From: Candidatus Neomicrothrix sp. UBA4542
GTDB taxonomy: Bacteria > Actinomycetota > Acidimicrobiia > Acidimicrobiales > Poriferisodalaceae
NCBI GenBank assembly: GCA_002388005.1
Contig: DGLO01000021.1
Coordinates: 1 to 55,870, forward strand
Length of the DNA: 55,870 bases
Direction of reading: 5' to 3'
In this document: positions 17,544 to 27,073 of the stretch, piece after piece
Layout of the letters: every line of letters starts with the position of its first letter
How positions within the stretch are numbered: position 1 is the first letter of the stretch
The notes under the pieces: generated by a model
What the model was told of the DNA's origin: nothing
Databases searched by the model: none
What the model saw: only the letters and a program-made list of their open reading frames with translations
Position numbers and translations under genes: made by a program

Positions 17544-17946
17544 CGCAAGGTGCGTCCCGCTTGTCTCGCCGATGCAGCATGCAATCTCGATGCTTTACCC
17601 GCCAGCCGTCCGGCGTCTTGACCACCGTGTCGTAATACGAGGCGGTTCCTACCAGCCCTTTACCCAGTAGAGCCACGATTCGAAAGTTCATAGTGACCGA
17701 CTCGCCACCATCATCAACATAGATGTTGGTCATCATGTGAGTTTTTGGATGCTGCGCCGCTACATCCATGAAATGAACGATGTCTTCGATGCCATCAAGC
17801 TGGCGGAGTCCGACTCCCGTCAGATCAAAAATCGCGTCGTCAGTGAAGACCTGACGTAAGCGATCCCAGTTTCTGTCATCGATGGCGTCCCCGTAGCGTC
17901 CGGGAAGCTCGTGAAGTTCTAAACGATCAGCAGTATCAATAGTCAT
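17530..17946 (-). CDS. SnoaL-like / NTF2-fold protein
   Basis: 138 residues of the SnoaL-like NTF2 superfamily: an N-terminal helix pair (LHELPGRYGDAIDDRNWDRL), FTDDAIFDLTG and a C-terminal curved sheet with WRVKHRDCMLHRR. These small alpha+beta cones act as isomerases, dehydratases or hydroxylase-like enzymes on steroids and polyketides, or as ligand-binding proteins. The ATG is preceded by TAACAT (17953-17958) with a six-base spacer, so it can be transcribed separately from the PhyH gene 40 bp upstream. Confidence 0.82.
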   Translation of the reverse strand: MTIDTADRLELHELPGRYGDAIDDRNWDRLRQVFTDDAIFDLTGVGLRQLDGIEDIVHFMDVAAQHPKTHMMTNIYVDDGGESVTMNFRIVALLGKGLVGTASYYDTVVKTPDGWRVKHRDCMLHRRDKRDAPCDNPG

Positions 17947-17986
17947 GACGTGATGTTAGACCTACCTCGGTGGAACATGGCTGGGA

Positions 17987-18838
17987 TCAACGACCGTGGA
18001 TCAGAGGAAACACCTGGTCGTCGGTGATCAAATCGCCCGGCCCCAAGACGGTGTCCCTGTCTCGGATGATCGGATCTGCACCATCTTTTGGAGCCCAGAA
18101 AGCATCATCCCCGAGCCAACGCCAAGAGATCGCGGCGCGTCGATTCTTCCCGTCGTTCGGTCCGCTTCGATGCACCGTGCGAAAATCGAAAAGTAAGACA
18201 TCGCCAGGGACAACCTCAAAAGAAAGCACTTCGTAAAGATCGGGATGTTCCTCAAAGGCGGGGCAGACATCATCGAACGATTCGATGTGTCGGGCAACCC
18301 CCTCCCAAAGAGCCCGTTCTACCTCGCCAGGAGAAAGTCCCTCCAGAGCAGGGTATTCGGGTCGAAAAGTGCGATCCCATAAGTGGGAACCCCGAACAAA
18401 CTCGAGAGCGCTTGAGTGTGCGTTTGCGTCTGTGAGAGCTAACCAAGTCGAGCAGATCTGGGTGCCGTCAACCGCCCAATAAGGCCGATCCTGATGCCAT
18501 ACAAACCGTTCCTGGGTGCCAGGGTCTTTTATGAACACGTGATCGTAGTAGAGGCGAATGTTGGTCGAATTCGTCGCTTTGGCCGCGACCGAAGCACATC
18601 CGGATGCTTCGGCGAAGCGACGAAAATCTGGACGCTCTGGGTGGAGGTAACGGTCCTGAAAAAACATCCCGGGGGCGCGATTGGACGTCATATCGCCGCC
18701 GAACCGTCCAGGTGACTCAATCAAGCGTTCAACTGAGTCAAGTATTTCTTCGACCAGAGCCTGATCTACTGCCTGGGATAGATGAACGACACCATCACTG
18801 CGGAACCTAGCAACCTGGTCATCGGTTAAAACATCCAC
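17987..18838 (-). CDS. Phytanoyl-CoA dioxygenase (PhyH) family protein (second)
   Basis: 283 residues. The iron site is WHQDRPYW (HxD) and DFRTVHRSGPN (distal His), with the 2-oxoglutarate Arg in NRRAAISWRW. It resembles the ectoine hydroxylase / PhyH group more than the protein at 580-1512 does, but no ectoine genes are nearby and the substrate is open. The GTG start stands behind an AGGTGG site. It follows the DNA polymerase-like gene by 21 bp on the same strand, an unexplained association. Confidence 0.88.
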   Translation of the reverse strand: MDVLTDDQVARFRSDGVVHLSQAVDQALVEEILDSVERLIESPGRFGGDMTSNRAPGMFFQDRYLHPERPDFRRFAEASGCASVAAKATNSTNIRLYYDHVFIKDPGTQERFVWHQDRPYWAVDGTQICSTWLALTDANAHSSALEFVRGSHLWDRTFRPEYPALEGLSPGEVERALWEGVARHIESFDDVCPAFEEHPDLYEVLSFEVVPGDVLLFDFRTVHRSGPNDGKNRRAAISWRWLGDDAFWAPKDGADPIIRDRDTVLGPGDLITDDQVFPLIHGR

Positions 18839-18859
18839 GTAGCCACCTACCGTTCAAGC

Positions 18860-21280
18860 CTAGATGCTCTCGATGACGTCACCGTCGGAGAGAGTCACTC
18901 GAATATCAGTGTCTGCTTTCGCCGGGACATCTGGACACCAGATTTGCATGGCTTCTTCCATAGTGTCTTTCACCACGCGCGCTACCTCGTGAGAGTCAAC
19001 CCGGTTGCATTCGACGACGACACTGTCGTGAACTGTTTGGACACCAACTGCGCGGTCAAAGCTAGATAGGCGTTCGTGTAACAGTCCGTACGCCTCCAAC
19101 ATCACGTCCGCTACACCCCCTTGTATCGGTGCGTTTCTGTAGGCGTTGGCCATGCGCGATATACGCGAAGAGAGAGACTTATTCAGAAGGAGAAGCAGTG
19201 TCTCCGAACCCATTGTCGTCTCGACCTCGTCGACGATTACTCGTCGAAGCGTTCGATCTTCGAGCAACTTCGAAATCTCGGGTGGCGCCAACACTTGACC
19301 ATCTTTTCCTAGATTCACGCCGTGACGCTTGGCCACCGAGTAACGAAGTCGTTGTGGTCCCTCCTTCGGGGACCCAACAATTGTTTTGGCGGCGTGTTCC
19401 AAAACACTTTCAGTGTGAAAAGTGAACTGTTGTCGCCGGCCAGATTCGGTAAAGGAGTCGAAACCGAACGCTTCAAGGTTTTCGGTAAGCACCACAGGGG
19501 CCTCGAAGGAGAGTGTCCAGGCAATCTCGTCAATGGTCCAAGGTGGACCTAGACGGGCAACTACGTCTTCGGCAGATGGCCAGTTGCGGTACTCAGCGCG
19601 ATGCTGGCGGACGGCTTGTCGCACGAGGGGCCAAATCTCGTGCAGCCGAAGCGAGAGTTGCCAGTCGATCTTGTGAGAGGACGAAGCTAACTGTTCAACG
19701 AATCGGTCCCGGTCGGCGACCCAGGACGCAATGTGCGGGTAAGCGGACAAATATTGCTCAAGAAGTACACGGCCTTCGTCGGTAGTTGTTTCAACGCCAG
19801 CTTGCGAGAGACTCCGCGCCAAACCAGCTCCTCGTTGTCCATAAACAATCCCAAAATTGATTCGCTTAGCTTTGTCCCGATACTCGGTATGTTTCTGCGG
19901 TTCGGACAGTGCTAGGGCTTCCATATCGATGTGGAACATCCGCTCTGCGGTTGCAGAGTGGACGTCAGCTCCGGCTCTAAATGCCGCACGTAAGTTGGTA
20001 TCACCAGCTACCTGAGTGGCGAACCTCAACTCTGCTTGGCTCAAGTCCGAATAGACAAAGACCCGTTCGGAATCTATCGGTCGTATGTGCTGCTTCATCT
20101 TTGGAGAGAAGTTCTGAGCGTTTGGCCTTCTGCTCGCCAATCTCCCGGTGTTCGTCCCCACAACCTGCAGGTATTCCGAATGCATTCGACCCTCTGTATC
20201 GATGTGCTCACGAATCGAATCTCCATAGGTGGAGAGAACCTTGGTGAGATCCCGATACTCCAACAATGCCGTCGAAATCTCGCCGCCGATCTCAGATAGG
20301 ACAGTCGCGGTGAGTGGGTCAGTGGGAACCAACAAACGCGGTTCGTCGAAAGTCTTCAAAGACCATGCCAGAACTTCGTCGCCGCTCCATTTGTTGAGAG
20401 CCTCCTTCGCCTGACGTTCGCTTCCCGGATTCCAGGATGGTTCCAGCGTCCCACCGAACAACGTTCCCTGTCCGCCTCCGGTTAACTCAGCTAGTCGCCC
20501 TGACACTTGGACCCGCATTTCGTCCATCTCACTGAGTCGTTGCTCCCAGGTCACCCAATCAAAGGGAAGACCCACCCGTTCCATATGGTCAAGAAACGGA
20601 CGAGCGCGCTGTTCGAGCCGACAGACCTCTTGCAGTCCGGCTTCTACAATCCGAGCCCTAATTTCTTCAGCGACCCACAGTGTCTCAACTGCGTCGGCCG
20701 CGGCATATGCCACCTGCTCGGAATCAAGAGGATCCGTCTCGGTGTAGGAGAGCTGCGTACTCCCTTTCCCTTCGACACGTAGCCCGAGATACCACTCGGT
20801 GGCCCAAGCGAGACCGTGATAAAAGCTGAACCCGGTCCGTCCTTGATGTAACAAGGCGTCCGCGAGCTGAGCATCCCACCATGTCATGGAATCAAGCGAC
20901 GGATTGCTTTGGCGCGCAGGATCGAAGAGATCCCGATCCAGCACTCGAGCGTCGAAGTCGGCATTCCATGCGTCTGCGTGGACTCCGCTCAGGGCTGCCG
21001 CAAGAGATAAGGAGTCGATCTCTCGTACGTCAACAACCCAGGCGCGGTCCGCACCCTCTGTGTCCCGAGTGGCGACAGAAATAACCCGAAGAGGCCCAGC
21101 GCGGCCGTCAGGGCCCCTGAACGTCTCGGGGTCATAGACCGTCTCAGTGTCAACAGCTGTCATAGTCGACTGGCGCAGCGCTGCACCGAAGTCGCCTAAG
21201 CAGGAGTCGTTGACGAGAGTGACCGGGACATCAGTAACCGCTCTTGATGACCGAGGTCTGGGATCGGTGGGAATGACCAC
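18860..21280 (-). CDS. DNA polymerase I-like protein with 3'-5' exonuclease, no 5' nuclease, and a large insertion
   Basis: 806 residues. Residues 41-210 form a DnaQ/RNaseD-like 3'-5' exonuclease with all three motifs: VDTET (43-47), NADFD (106-110) and YAAAD (192-196). The family A polymerase follows: motif A SDLSQAELR (411-419), motif B RDKAKRINFGIVYG (468-481) with Phe476 at the sugar-selecting position, and motif C VHDS (750-753), where HDE is usual. The 5' nuclease domain of PolA is absent. Motif B to motif C is 271 residues compared with about 115 in E. coli Pol I; residues about 531-708 replace the short TLxGRRRxLP segment. The GTG start sits six bases after TAGTGT (21287-21292), a leaderless start. 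It is likely a second, repair or translesion-type polymerase rather than the main PolA; this is inference. Confidence 0.9.
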   Translation of the reverse strand: MVIPTDPRPRSSRAVTDVPVTLVNDSCLGDFGAALRQSTMTAVDTETVYDPETFRGPDGRAGPLRVISVATRDTEGADRAWVVDVREIDSLSLAAALSGVHADAWNADFDARVLDRDLFDPARQSNPSLDSMTWWDAQLADALLHQGRTGFSFYHGLAWATEWYLGLRVEGKGSTQLSYTETDPLDSEQVAYAAADAVETLWVAEEIRARIVEAGLQEVCRLEQRARPFLDHMERVGLPFDWVTWEQRLSEMDEMRVQVSGRLAELTGGGQGTLFGGTLEPSWNPGSERQAKEALNKWSGDEVLAWSLKTFDEPRLLVPTDPLTATVLSEIGGEISTALLEYRDLTKVLSTYGDSIREHIDTEGRMHSEYLQVVGTNTGRLASRRPNAQNFSPKMKQHIRPIDSERVFVYSDLSQAELRFATQVAGDTNLRAAFRAGADVHSATAERMFHIDMEALALSEPQKHTEYRDKAKRINFGIVYGQRGAGLARSLSQAGVETTTDEGRVLLEQYLSAYPHIASWVADRDRFVEQLASSSHKIDWQLSLRLHEIWPLVRQAVRQHRAEYRNWPSAEDVVARLGPPWTIDEIAWTLSFEAPVVLTENLEAFGFDSFTESGRRQQFTFHTESVLEHAAKTIVGSPKEGPQRLRYSVAKRHGVNLGKDGQVLAPPEISKLLEDRTLRRVIVDEVETTMGSETLLLLLNKSLSSRISRMANAYRNAPIQGGVADVMLEAYGLLHERLSSFDRAVGVQTVHDSVVVECNRVDSHEVARVVKDTMEEAMQIWCPDVPAKADTDIRVTLSDGDVIESI

Positions 21281-21302
21281 CTCATGACACTAGATCTGGA
21301 AA

Positions 21303-22457
21303 TTATGTGAATTCACCAAGTCGCACCGTTAATTCGTCAATTTCTGCTGGTTCGAGGTTCGCGAAACTCATCCGCAGCATCGCATCATCTTGGACGGTGA
21401 AGGCGGTGCCGGGTATCACGAGCACGTCATGATCGAGAACCAGTCGTTTCACAACTTCAGCTGTTGTCAGATCAGAACGCGGATGGCGAACCCATCCGAA
21501 ATAGGCTCCCGATGCAACGACTTCGAAGCCTCCCGGTTGATCACCCATAGCGGCAAGAAATTGGTTTTCTAGTTCACTGATTCTGGCTACTTGTTCCAGC
21601 CGCCACTCTTGGGCATGAAGTAATCCTGCTAGCGCGGCCTCCTGTCCTATCCGAGGGGCACTAATAGCGACACAATCCAAGATCTTGAGTGATTCGGTGA
21701 TGATGCCATTACCGCCAACCACAGCGCCACACCGATACCCAGGAATAGCAAAGTCCTTGGAGAAGCTGTGCAGACTAATTATGTGGTCATCCCAATCGGG
21801 ATTGTCAAAGAGTTCGTGGGCACCGCTTTGCTCGTCGCGAAAAGAACGGTAAGTCTCATCAACGATAAGAGCGATACCGCGTCGGCGAGCTAAATCAGCA
21901 AAGCCGTGAATCACTTCTTTCGGGATAGTTACACCAGTTGGATTGCCGGGGCTGACCAAGGTGATCAGGCGAGTCTTATCTGTCAGCAGGCGCTCTGCGT
22001 GGTCGGGATCAGGCACCAAGTCTGGTCCGGGATCTAGATGTTGAACCTGCACCCCTTCCAGACGGAGCCACATATCGTGGTTGAAATAGAAGGGTGCGAT
22101 GAGAAGAGCTTCATCACCTGGAGAGGTCAAAGCACTGGCAACAACACAAAACGCCTGATTACAACCGGCGGTGATGAGAACTGAATCTGCTGATATATCA
22201 GCCTCGTATCCCTGGCTTAGGTCATCAGCGAAAGCCGCGCGCAACGCGGGTAGACCGGGTTGCGGAGGATAACGGCCTGCCTCCGGTTCGTGAGCAGCGG
22301 CCGCGATGCGTTCGATCACCACTTCAGCCGGGGGAAAAGAAGGAGCGGCTTGAGATAGATCTAGGAGAGATCGCGAGTTGGTTCTCAGTCCCACAAGAGC
22401 GTGCGCTGCACCGATAGGCGAATGAACAAGATTTTCAACCCGTTCACTGAATTGCAT
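21303..22457 (-). CDS. Class I/II PLP-dependent aminotransferase
   Basis: 384 residues, fold type I. SPGNPTGVTIP, IVDETYRSF and SLHSFSKDFAIPGYRCG (PLP Lys) are visible, and MLRMSFANL near the end carries the substrate-carboxylate Arg. It lies 17 bp after a class IV aminotransferase gene and 22 bp before the polymerase gene on the same strand. Specificity is unknown. With the adjacent class IV enzyme it could serve a single amino-acid or branched-chain pathway, but no other pathway gene is next to it. Confidence 0.9.
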   Translation of the reverse strand: MQFSERVENLVHSPIGAAHALVGLRTNSRSLLDLSQAAPSFPPAEVVIERIAAAAHEPEAGRYPPQPGLPALRAAFADDLSQGYEADISADSVLITAGCNQAFCVVASALTSPGDEALLIAPFYFNHDMWLRLEGVQVQHLDPGPDLVPDPDHAERLLTDKTRLITLVSPGNPTGVTIPKEVIHGFADLARRRGIALIVDETYRSFRDEQSGAHELFDNPDWDDHIISLHSFSKDFAIPGYRCGAVVGGNGIITESLKILDCVAISAPRIGQEAALAGLLHAQEWRLEQVARISELENQFLAAMGDQPGGFEVVASGAYFGWVRHPRSDLTTAEVVKRLVLDHDVLVIPGTAFTVQDDAMLRMSFANLEPAEIDELTVRLGEFT

Positions 22458-22474
22458 CAGCAGTCGCCACCCAA

Positions 22475-23515
22475 CTAGTCGCCGTAGGGAACATCAATGA
22501 AATCACTTGCCTCGCCGCCGGTACCACCGAAAGCTTCAGCGTCAAGCAACTCGATGAGACGCTGCGCCACCGGACCTACCGTTCCGGTTCCAACCGCTGT
22601 GCCATCCCAAGACGTCACCGGGTACAGATGGGTGTCTCCGCCGCAAAGAAACATCTCCGAGATCGACTCACCCCGTACCTCATCTGCCGGGACTGGAGCT
22701 TGTGACACCGAAGAAATCAGCCCTTCGCTCGTAAGTTTCTCAGAAGCTAGATCCATTACACGACGGATCGTTGTGCCGCTGAGAATCCCATCGAACGGCG
22801 GTGTCCGCAGAACCCCCTCACTCGTAATGAAAGCAGCATTTAACACGCATGACTCTGCGACATACCCCTCTCCATCGACGAGCACCCCGAAGGTTCCTCC
22901 TCGATCGACCGCTTCCATATGGGTGAGCACATTGAGCAGGTAGTTATTCGATTTAATGGTTGCCAATAGAGGTGGTTTCATGGGTGTATCTAGGACAGTG
23001 ACCTCTGGAACGCCCGTGTGCATCGGGTCTGCCCCCTCGCCACCTAAGGGGGTTGGGTCGAAAATTATGCAATAGAAACACGCCTCAGGGCATTCTCGAG
23101 GGCTCGGAGAAAAACCGCCGGGCCCGACAGTCATCCAGTAACGAACAGCGCCATCTCGAATCGCAGCCGTACTCGCGGTCTCAACAACCATTTCAATCAA
23201 CTCGTCCTTAGTCCAAGGATGGTCAATTCGGGCCAGTGCAGCGCTGCGTAGAAGACGTTCTATATGTATGCCCAATCGATACAGTCGCCCAGATGCGAGC
23301 GTGCAGGTGTCGAATACTCCGTGGCCTCTGTGCACCAGATGGTCATCTAGCGGTATCTGCATCAACGCGGGATCGGTAACCACGCCTCCTAGCCAAGAGC
23401 TGAACATTGCCCTATAGCCGGGAGCGCCTCGTTTGGTCCGCAGACGAGAAAGGACCTCTGATTCCGTAAGAACACGACGAGTAGAGGGAGCCACGGACTT
23501 GAGACTACGGCTCAC
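22475..23515 (-). CDS. Class IV aminotransferase (branched-chain / D-amino acid / ADC lyase type)
   Basis: 346 residues, fold type IV. HRGHGVFDTC, HIERLLRSA, TIKSNNYLLNVLTHMEA (Lys as PLP base), GYVAESCVLNAAFI and PPFDGILSGTTIRRVM follow the order seen in IlvE, D-amino-acid aminotransferase and aminodeoxychorismate lyase. A 40-50 residue N-terminal extension precedes the family's usual start. The GTG at 23515 is used; an ATG further in (before FSSWLGGVV) would remove most of the extension. Substrate unclear. Confidence 0.87.
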   Translation of the reverse strand: MSRSLKSVAPSTRRVLTESEVLSRLRTKRGAPGYRAMFSSWLGGVVTDPALMQIPLDDHLVHRGHGVFDTCTLASGRLYRLGIHIERLLRSAALARIDHPWTKDELIEMVVETASTAAIRDGAVRYWMTVGPGGFSPSPRECPEACFYCIIFDPTPLGGEGADPMHTGVPEVTVLDTPMKPPLLATIKSNNYLLNVLTHMEAVDRGGTFGVLVDGEGYVAESCVLNAAFITSEGVLRTPPFDGILSGTTIRRVMDLASEKLTSEGLISSVSQAPVPADEVRGESISEMFLCGGDTHLYPVTSWDGTAVGTGTVGPVAQRLIELLDAEAFGGTGGEASDFIDVPYGD

Positions 23516-23588
23516 GAACCCCCAAAGTGGGCAACACCTAACGGGACCCCGACGCTTGAGGCCAGGATGGCCAAAAACCGAAATGATG

Positions 23589-25724
23589 TCAATCAGTGCA
23601 AAGGCTGCTGAACCGACGAAGGCGAAGGCTGTTTGTCACCACAAAAAACGATGACAGGGCCATAGCGATCGCCGCTTGAGTGGGCGCTAGAGAGCCAGTC
23701 ATCGCGAGAGGTAGAGCGACCACGTTGTAGGAAAAGGCCCAGGCAAGGTTGACCTTTATCACTCGCAGAGTCCTACGTGACAGAGCTATGCCGTCGGCAA
23801 CAGCTCGAGGATCGTTAGTCATGATGGTGAGATCAGCAGTGTTCCTCGCGGCATCCGTCCCAGACTGCATGGCGATACCGAGATCAGCGATCGCTAACGC
23901 TGGAGTGTCGTTAATTCCATCGCCGACCATCGCCACACATTGTCCATCGGCCTGCATAGCTGCAACCTGATCCCGCTTTTCTTCGGGCAATACCTCGGCG
24001 ATGACTTTGTCGATGCCGAGATCTGCTGCAACGTCTTCGGCCACTTCGCGGCTATCTCCCGAGAGTAAGACCACTTCAAGGCCAAGATCACGGAGGGCGG
24101 AAATGGCCTCAGCGCTCGTTGGGCGAAGCTCATCTCGAACAAAAACCGCGGCTTCAGCAATCGCTCCGCGACCCAAAAAAATCTTGGTACCTGAAATATC
24201 TAGATTAAGCAGGCTCGAAGGAACGTCTTCGAATAGAGCCCTCTTACCGACTCGTATCGTCTCACCATCGACCGTTCCGGTGATCCCTTGTCCGGGGTGA
24301 TTCACAAAATTGGTGACAACTGCATGTTCGTCTGAGAATTGAGTGAACGCCCTCGCTACGGGGTGCTCCGATCTTGATTCCAGAGACCCCGCGAGGGACA
24401 TAAGAAGTGAGCTGTCGTTATCGAGAGCGACGACTTCGCTCACCGTTGGCTGTCCTTTCGTCAACGTTCCTGTCTTGTCAAACACCACGGTGTCGACGCT
24501 ACGAGTGGAGTCCAGGATGTGAGCTCCAGCGACAATAACGCCCAACTGAGCCGCGCGACCGGTACCCACCAGCACCGCCAAAGGTGTCGCCAAACCCAGA
24601 GCGCACGGGCAAGAAACGATCAGCACAGCTATAGCGGCTGTGAGGACATCACTTACCTCGTGGCCAAGTATTACGCGAACCACCAACGTCCCAGCAGCAA
24701 GAACCATCACAACCGGTACGAATATGGCGGCCAATCGGTCAGCGAGACGTTGGATTGGTGCCTTACCGGCTTGAGCATCCTCAACCAGCCGCGCCACTCG
24801 GGCTATCTCTGTATCTTCACCCACTGCAGTGGCCTCCACCACCAAAGCGCCACTCCCATTAAGCACCCCGCCAGCGATCATCGCGCCGAGGGCTACGTCC
24901 ACTGGACTTGATTCACCACTTGTTTGAGACGCATCTACTTCAGACGTCCCTTCGATGACGCGACCATCGGTCGCAACGCGTTCTCCGGGGGCGACGACAA
25001 ATTTCATTCCCACCTCCAGATCCTGGACAGGTAATTCCGTGCCGTCGCGAAGATGAACTTGCTTGGGAGTGACATCGGCCAGAGCGCGCAACGAATCTCC
25101 CGAAGACCGCATGGCTCTGGCTTCCCACCATTTACCGAGCAACACGAAAGCCACTATCGCTGTGGCGCCCTCGAAGTGAAGAGTGCGATCTGCACCCGAT
25201 ATCAACACCACAGCGGACCATGACCATGCGGTGAGCGTTCCAAGTGACACCAGAGTGTCCATTGCAAGCGACCGCTGAAGGATTTGAAGGCGAGCGGAGT
25301 GATGGAAAGTCCACCCCGACCACCAGACGCTGATAGTTGCAAGCACAGCGACCACCCAGTCACCGCGGGGAAATTCCACAAACATCGTCACCAAAGCAAC
25401 AACGGCGATGCAGAGGGCTGGAATCGTTCGCCGGGCAAGGGAGGTCTCCGTAGCAGCTTGAATTTCGGCACGGTCACCATCTTCCACCGCCCGGAAACCG
25501 AGACTGGCAACCAGTTCACGCATAGCGGTTCGATCGACCGTTTGGTCATGCCAGATAAGCGACGTAGCGGTAGCGAAGTTCACACGCGCGTCACGCACAC
25601 CACGTACCTGCATCAAAGCGTCTTCGACGCGAGCCGCGCACGCGGTGCAAGTCATCCCCTCGATAATGAATTGAGTGCGCTTCCCAGCCGATTCGTGATT
25701 CACCGCAGAAGCGTCGACAGCCAT
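23589..25724 (-). CDS. Heavy-metal (copper-type) translocating P-type ATPase
   Basis: 711 residues. An N-terminal HMA domain has GMTCTACAARVE (Cys26, Cys29), then TM helices, the actuator loop with TSGES, the metal-site helix SCPCALGLATP (Cys372, Cys374), the phosphorylation site DKTGTLTKG (Asp416), SEHPVARAF and GDGINDTPAL. The CPC plus a single HMA indicates Cu(I)/Ag(I) export, as in CopA/CtpA/CtpV. The ATG at 25724 lies six bases after TATCAT (25731-25736); the open frame reaching 25946 overlaps the divergent rimO and is not real. No copper regulator or chaperone is next to it. Confidence 0.93.
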   Translation of the reverse strand: MAVDASAVNHESAGKRTQFIIEGMTCTACAARVEDALMQVRGVRDARVNFATATSLIWHDQTVDRTAMRELVASLGFRAVEDGDRAEIQAATETSLARRTIPALCIAVVALVTMFVEFPRGDWVVAVLATISVWWSGWTFHHSARLQILQRSLAMDTLVSLGTLTAWSWSAVVLISGADRTLHFEGATAIVAFVLLGKWWEARAMRSSGDSLRALADVTPKQVHLRDGTELPVQDLEVGMKFVVAPGERVATDGRVIEGTSEVDASQTSGESSPVDVALGAMIAGGVLNGSGALVVEATAVGEDTEIARVARLVEDAQAGKAPIQRLADRLAAIFVPVVMVLAAGTLVVRVILGHEVSDVLTAAIAVLIVSCPCALGLATPLAVLVGTGRAAQLGVIVAGAHILDSTRSVDTVVFDKTGTLTKGQPTVSEVVALDNDSSLLMSLAGSLESRSEHPVARAFTQFSDEHAVVTNFVNHPGQGITGTVDGETIRVGKRALFEDVPSSLLNLDISGTKIFLGRGAIAEAAVFVRDELRPTSAEAISALRDLGLEVVLLSGDSREVAEDVAADLGIDKVIAEVLPEEKRDQVAAMQADGQCVAMVGDGINDTPALAIADLGIAMQSGTDAARNTADLTIMTNDPRAVADGIALSRRTLRVIKVNLAWAFSYNVVALPLAMTGSLAPTQAAIAMALSSFFVVTNSLRLRRFSSLCTD

Positions 25725-25789
25725 AAGGCAATGATACTGGCGCGGTCTGGATCGCCGATCGGCGGTTGCAGTCGTACCCTGGGATAACG

Positions 25790-27073
25790 ATGTCGGACTC
25801 CCAACACCAGTTTTATCTCCACACGTTGGGCTGTCCCAAGAATCAAGTTGATTCGGACAAAATTTCGGGGACCCTGGTTGATGACGGCCTAATCGCAACT
25901 GACGATGCATCTTCCGCCGACCTCGTCGTTGTGAACACCTGCGCATTTATTGAGGAGGCACGAGAAGAGTCCATCAACGCGGTTCTGGCCCTGGAGAGAA
26001 CGAAAAGGCCTGACGCCCGGCTTGTGATTACCGGATGCATGGCTGAACGCTACGGCGATCAATTGGCCGACGCTCTGCCTGAAGTCGACAGCGTTGTCGG
26101 GTTCGGAGTTCCCGTCAACGTCACTCGAAAACCGCTCGGGCTCAACACCACGGCAGAACCTCCGACGTCTAAATTCGATCTGCTTAATCTCCGACGCCCG
26201 GCATCGAGTCTTCCTTGGGCCTATGTCAAGATCGCTGAGGGATGCGACCGGCGCTGCGGCTTTTGCGCCATTCCCTCTTTCCGCGGTCCTCAAAACAGTC
26301 GCGAAGTGGATTCAATACTGCGTGAAATCGACGAACTCGACGTTCGCGAGATTGTATTAGTCGCCCAGGATCTTGCCAGCTACGGAGCCGACCGTGGTCG
26401 TCGCGGATCGATCGTCTCGCTCGTCGACGAGGTAGCAAAAAGAGTCGACCGAGTCCGATTGCTCTATCTCTATCCGTCCGATTTAACCGATGAGTTAGTA
26501 ACGGCGGTTTTATCGACGGGTATGCCGTATTTCGATCTGTCGTTGCAACACGTAGCAAAAGCCCACCTGCGAAGAATGCGGCGATGGGGCGACGGACAAA
26601 GATTCATCGACCGCATCAACCAAATTCGACATGAGGCGCAGGACGCGACGTTCAGATCGAATTTCATCGTCGGCTACCCAGGAGAAACAGAAGATGATCA
26701 GGCAGAACTGCTGGCTTGGTTGCGAGAGGCTCAATTGGACTGGTGCGGCCTGTTTCCCTACTCGCGCGAAGAAGGCACCTACGCCGCGGACCTACCTGAC
26801 CAGGTGTCCGCCGAGTTAATTTCCGAACGTCACGTCGAACTCAGCGAATTGCAAGACGCAATAACTGCAACCCGACGCGACCAACTCATCGGATCGACTA
26901 TCGAAGTTTTGGTTGACGAGCCAGGTATCGGAAGATCCCATCGAGAAGCACCAGAGATAGACGGCGTCGTCAAAGTCCCCCAAACCCTAGAACCTCGAGG
27001 AATTTACAATGTACATGTGACAGGATCCGACGGTCTCGACCTTGAAGCTGAATTGGGCGGAATCCGCCAATGA
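25790..27073 (+). CDS. rimO: Ribosomal protein uS12 methylthiotransferase RimO
   Basis: 427 residues. The N-terminal MTTase domain starts with LGCPKNQVDSD and has NTCAF and TGCMAERYGD, the three Cys of the second 4Fe-4S cluster; the radical SAM site is CDRRCGFCAIPSFRG, and the C-terminus has a TRAM-like region. RimO puts a methylthio group on an Asp of uS12. Start ATG 25790 is nine bases after TACCCT (25775-25780); a TTG upstream at 25766 is in frame but inside the promoter. rimO-pgsA-cinA is a frequent actinobacterial order, and the pgsA start overlaps the stop (ATGA). Confidence 0.95.
   Translation: MSDSQHQFYLHTLGCPKNQVDSDKISGTLVDDGLIATDDASSADLVVVNTCAFIEEAREESINAVLALERTKRPDARLVITGCMAERYGDQLADALPEVDSVVGFGVPVNVTRKPLGLNTTAEPPTSKFDLLNLRRPASSLPWAYVKIAEGCDRRCGFCAIPSFRGPQNSREVDSILREIDELDVREIVLVAQDLASYGADRGRRGSIVSLVDEVAKRVDRVRLLYLYPSDLTDELVTAVLSTGMPYFDLSLQHVAKAHLRRMRRWGDGQRFIDRINQIRHEAQDATFRSNFIVGYPGETEDDQAELLAWLREAQLDWCGLFPYSREEGTYAADLPDQVSAELISERHVELSELQDAITATRRDQLIGSTIEVLVDEPGIGRSHREAPEIDGVVKVPQTLEPRGIYNVHVTGSDGLDLEAELGGIRQ

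Noticed and set aside
18088..18435. Plus-strand 115-codon ORF opposite the second PhyH gene
   Set aside because: Arg- and Pro-rich shadow of a gene with clear iron-site motifs.
19322..20299. Series of plus-strand ORFs opposite the polymerase gene
   Set aside because: All are short shadows; the minus-strand frame is continuous and carries the polymerase motifs.
25725..25946. N-terminal extension of the P-type ATPase by 74 codons
   Set aside because: It runs antisense through the rimO promoter and start; a leaderless ATG with TATCAT lies at 25724 directly before the HMA domain.
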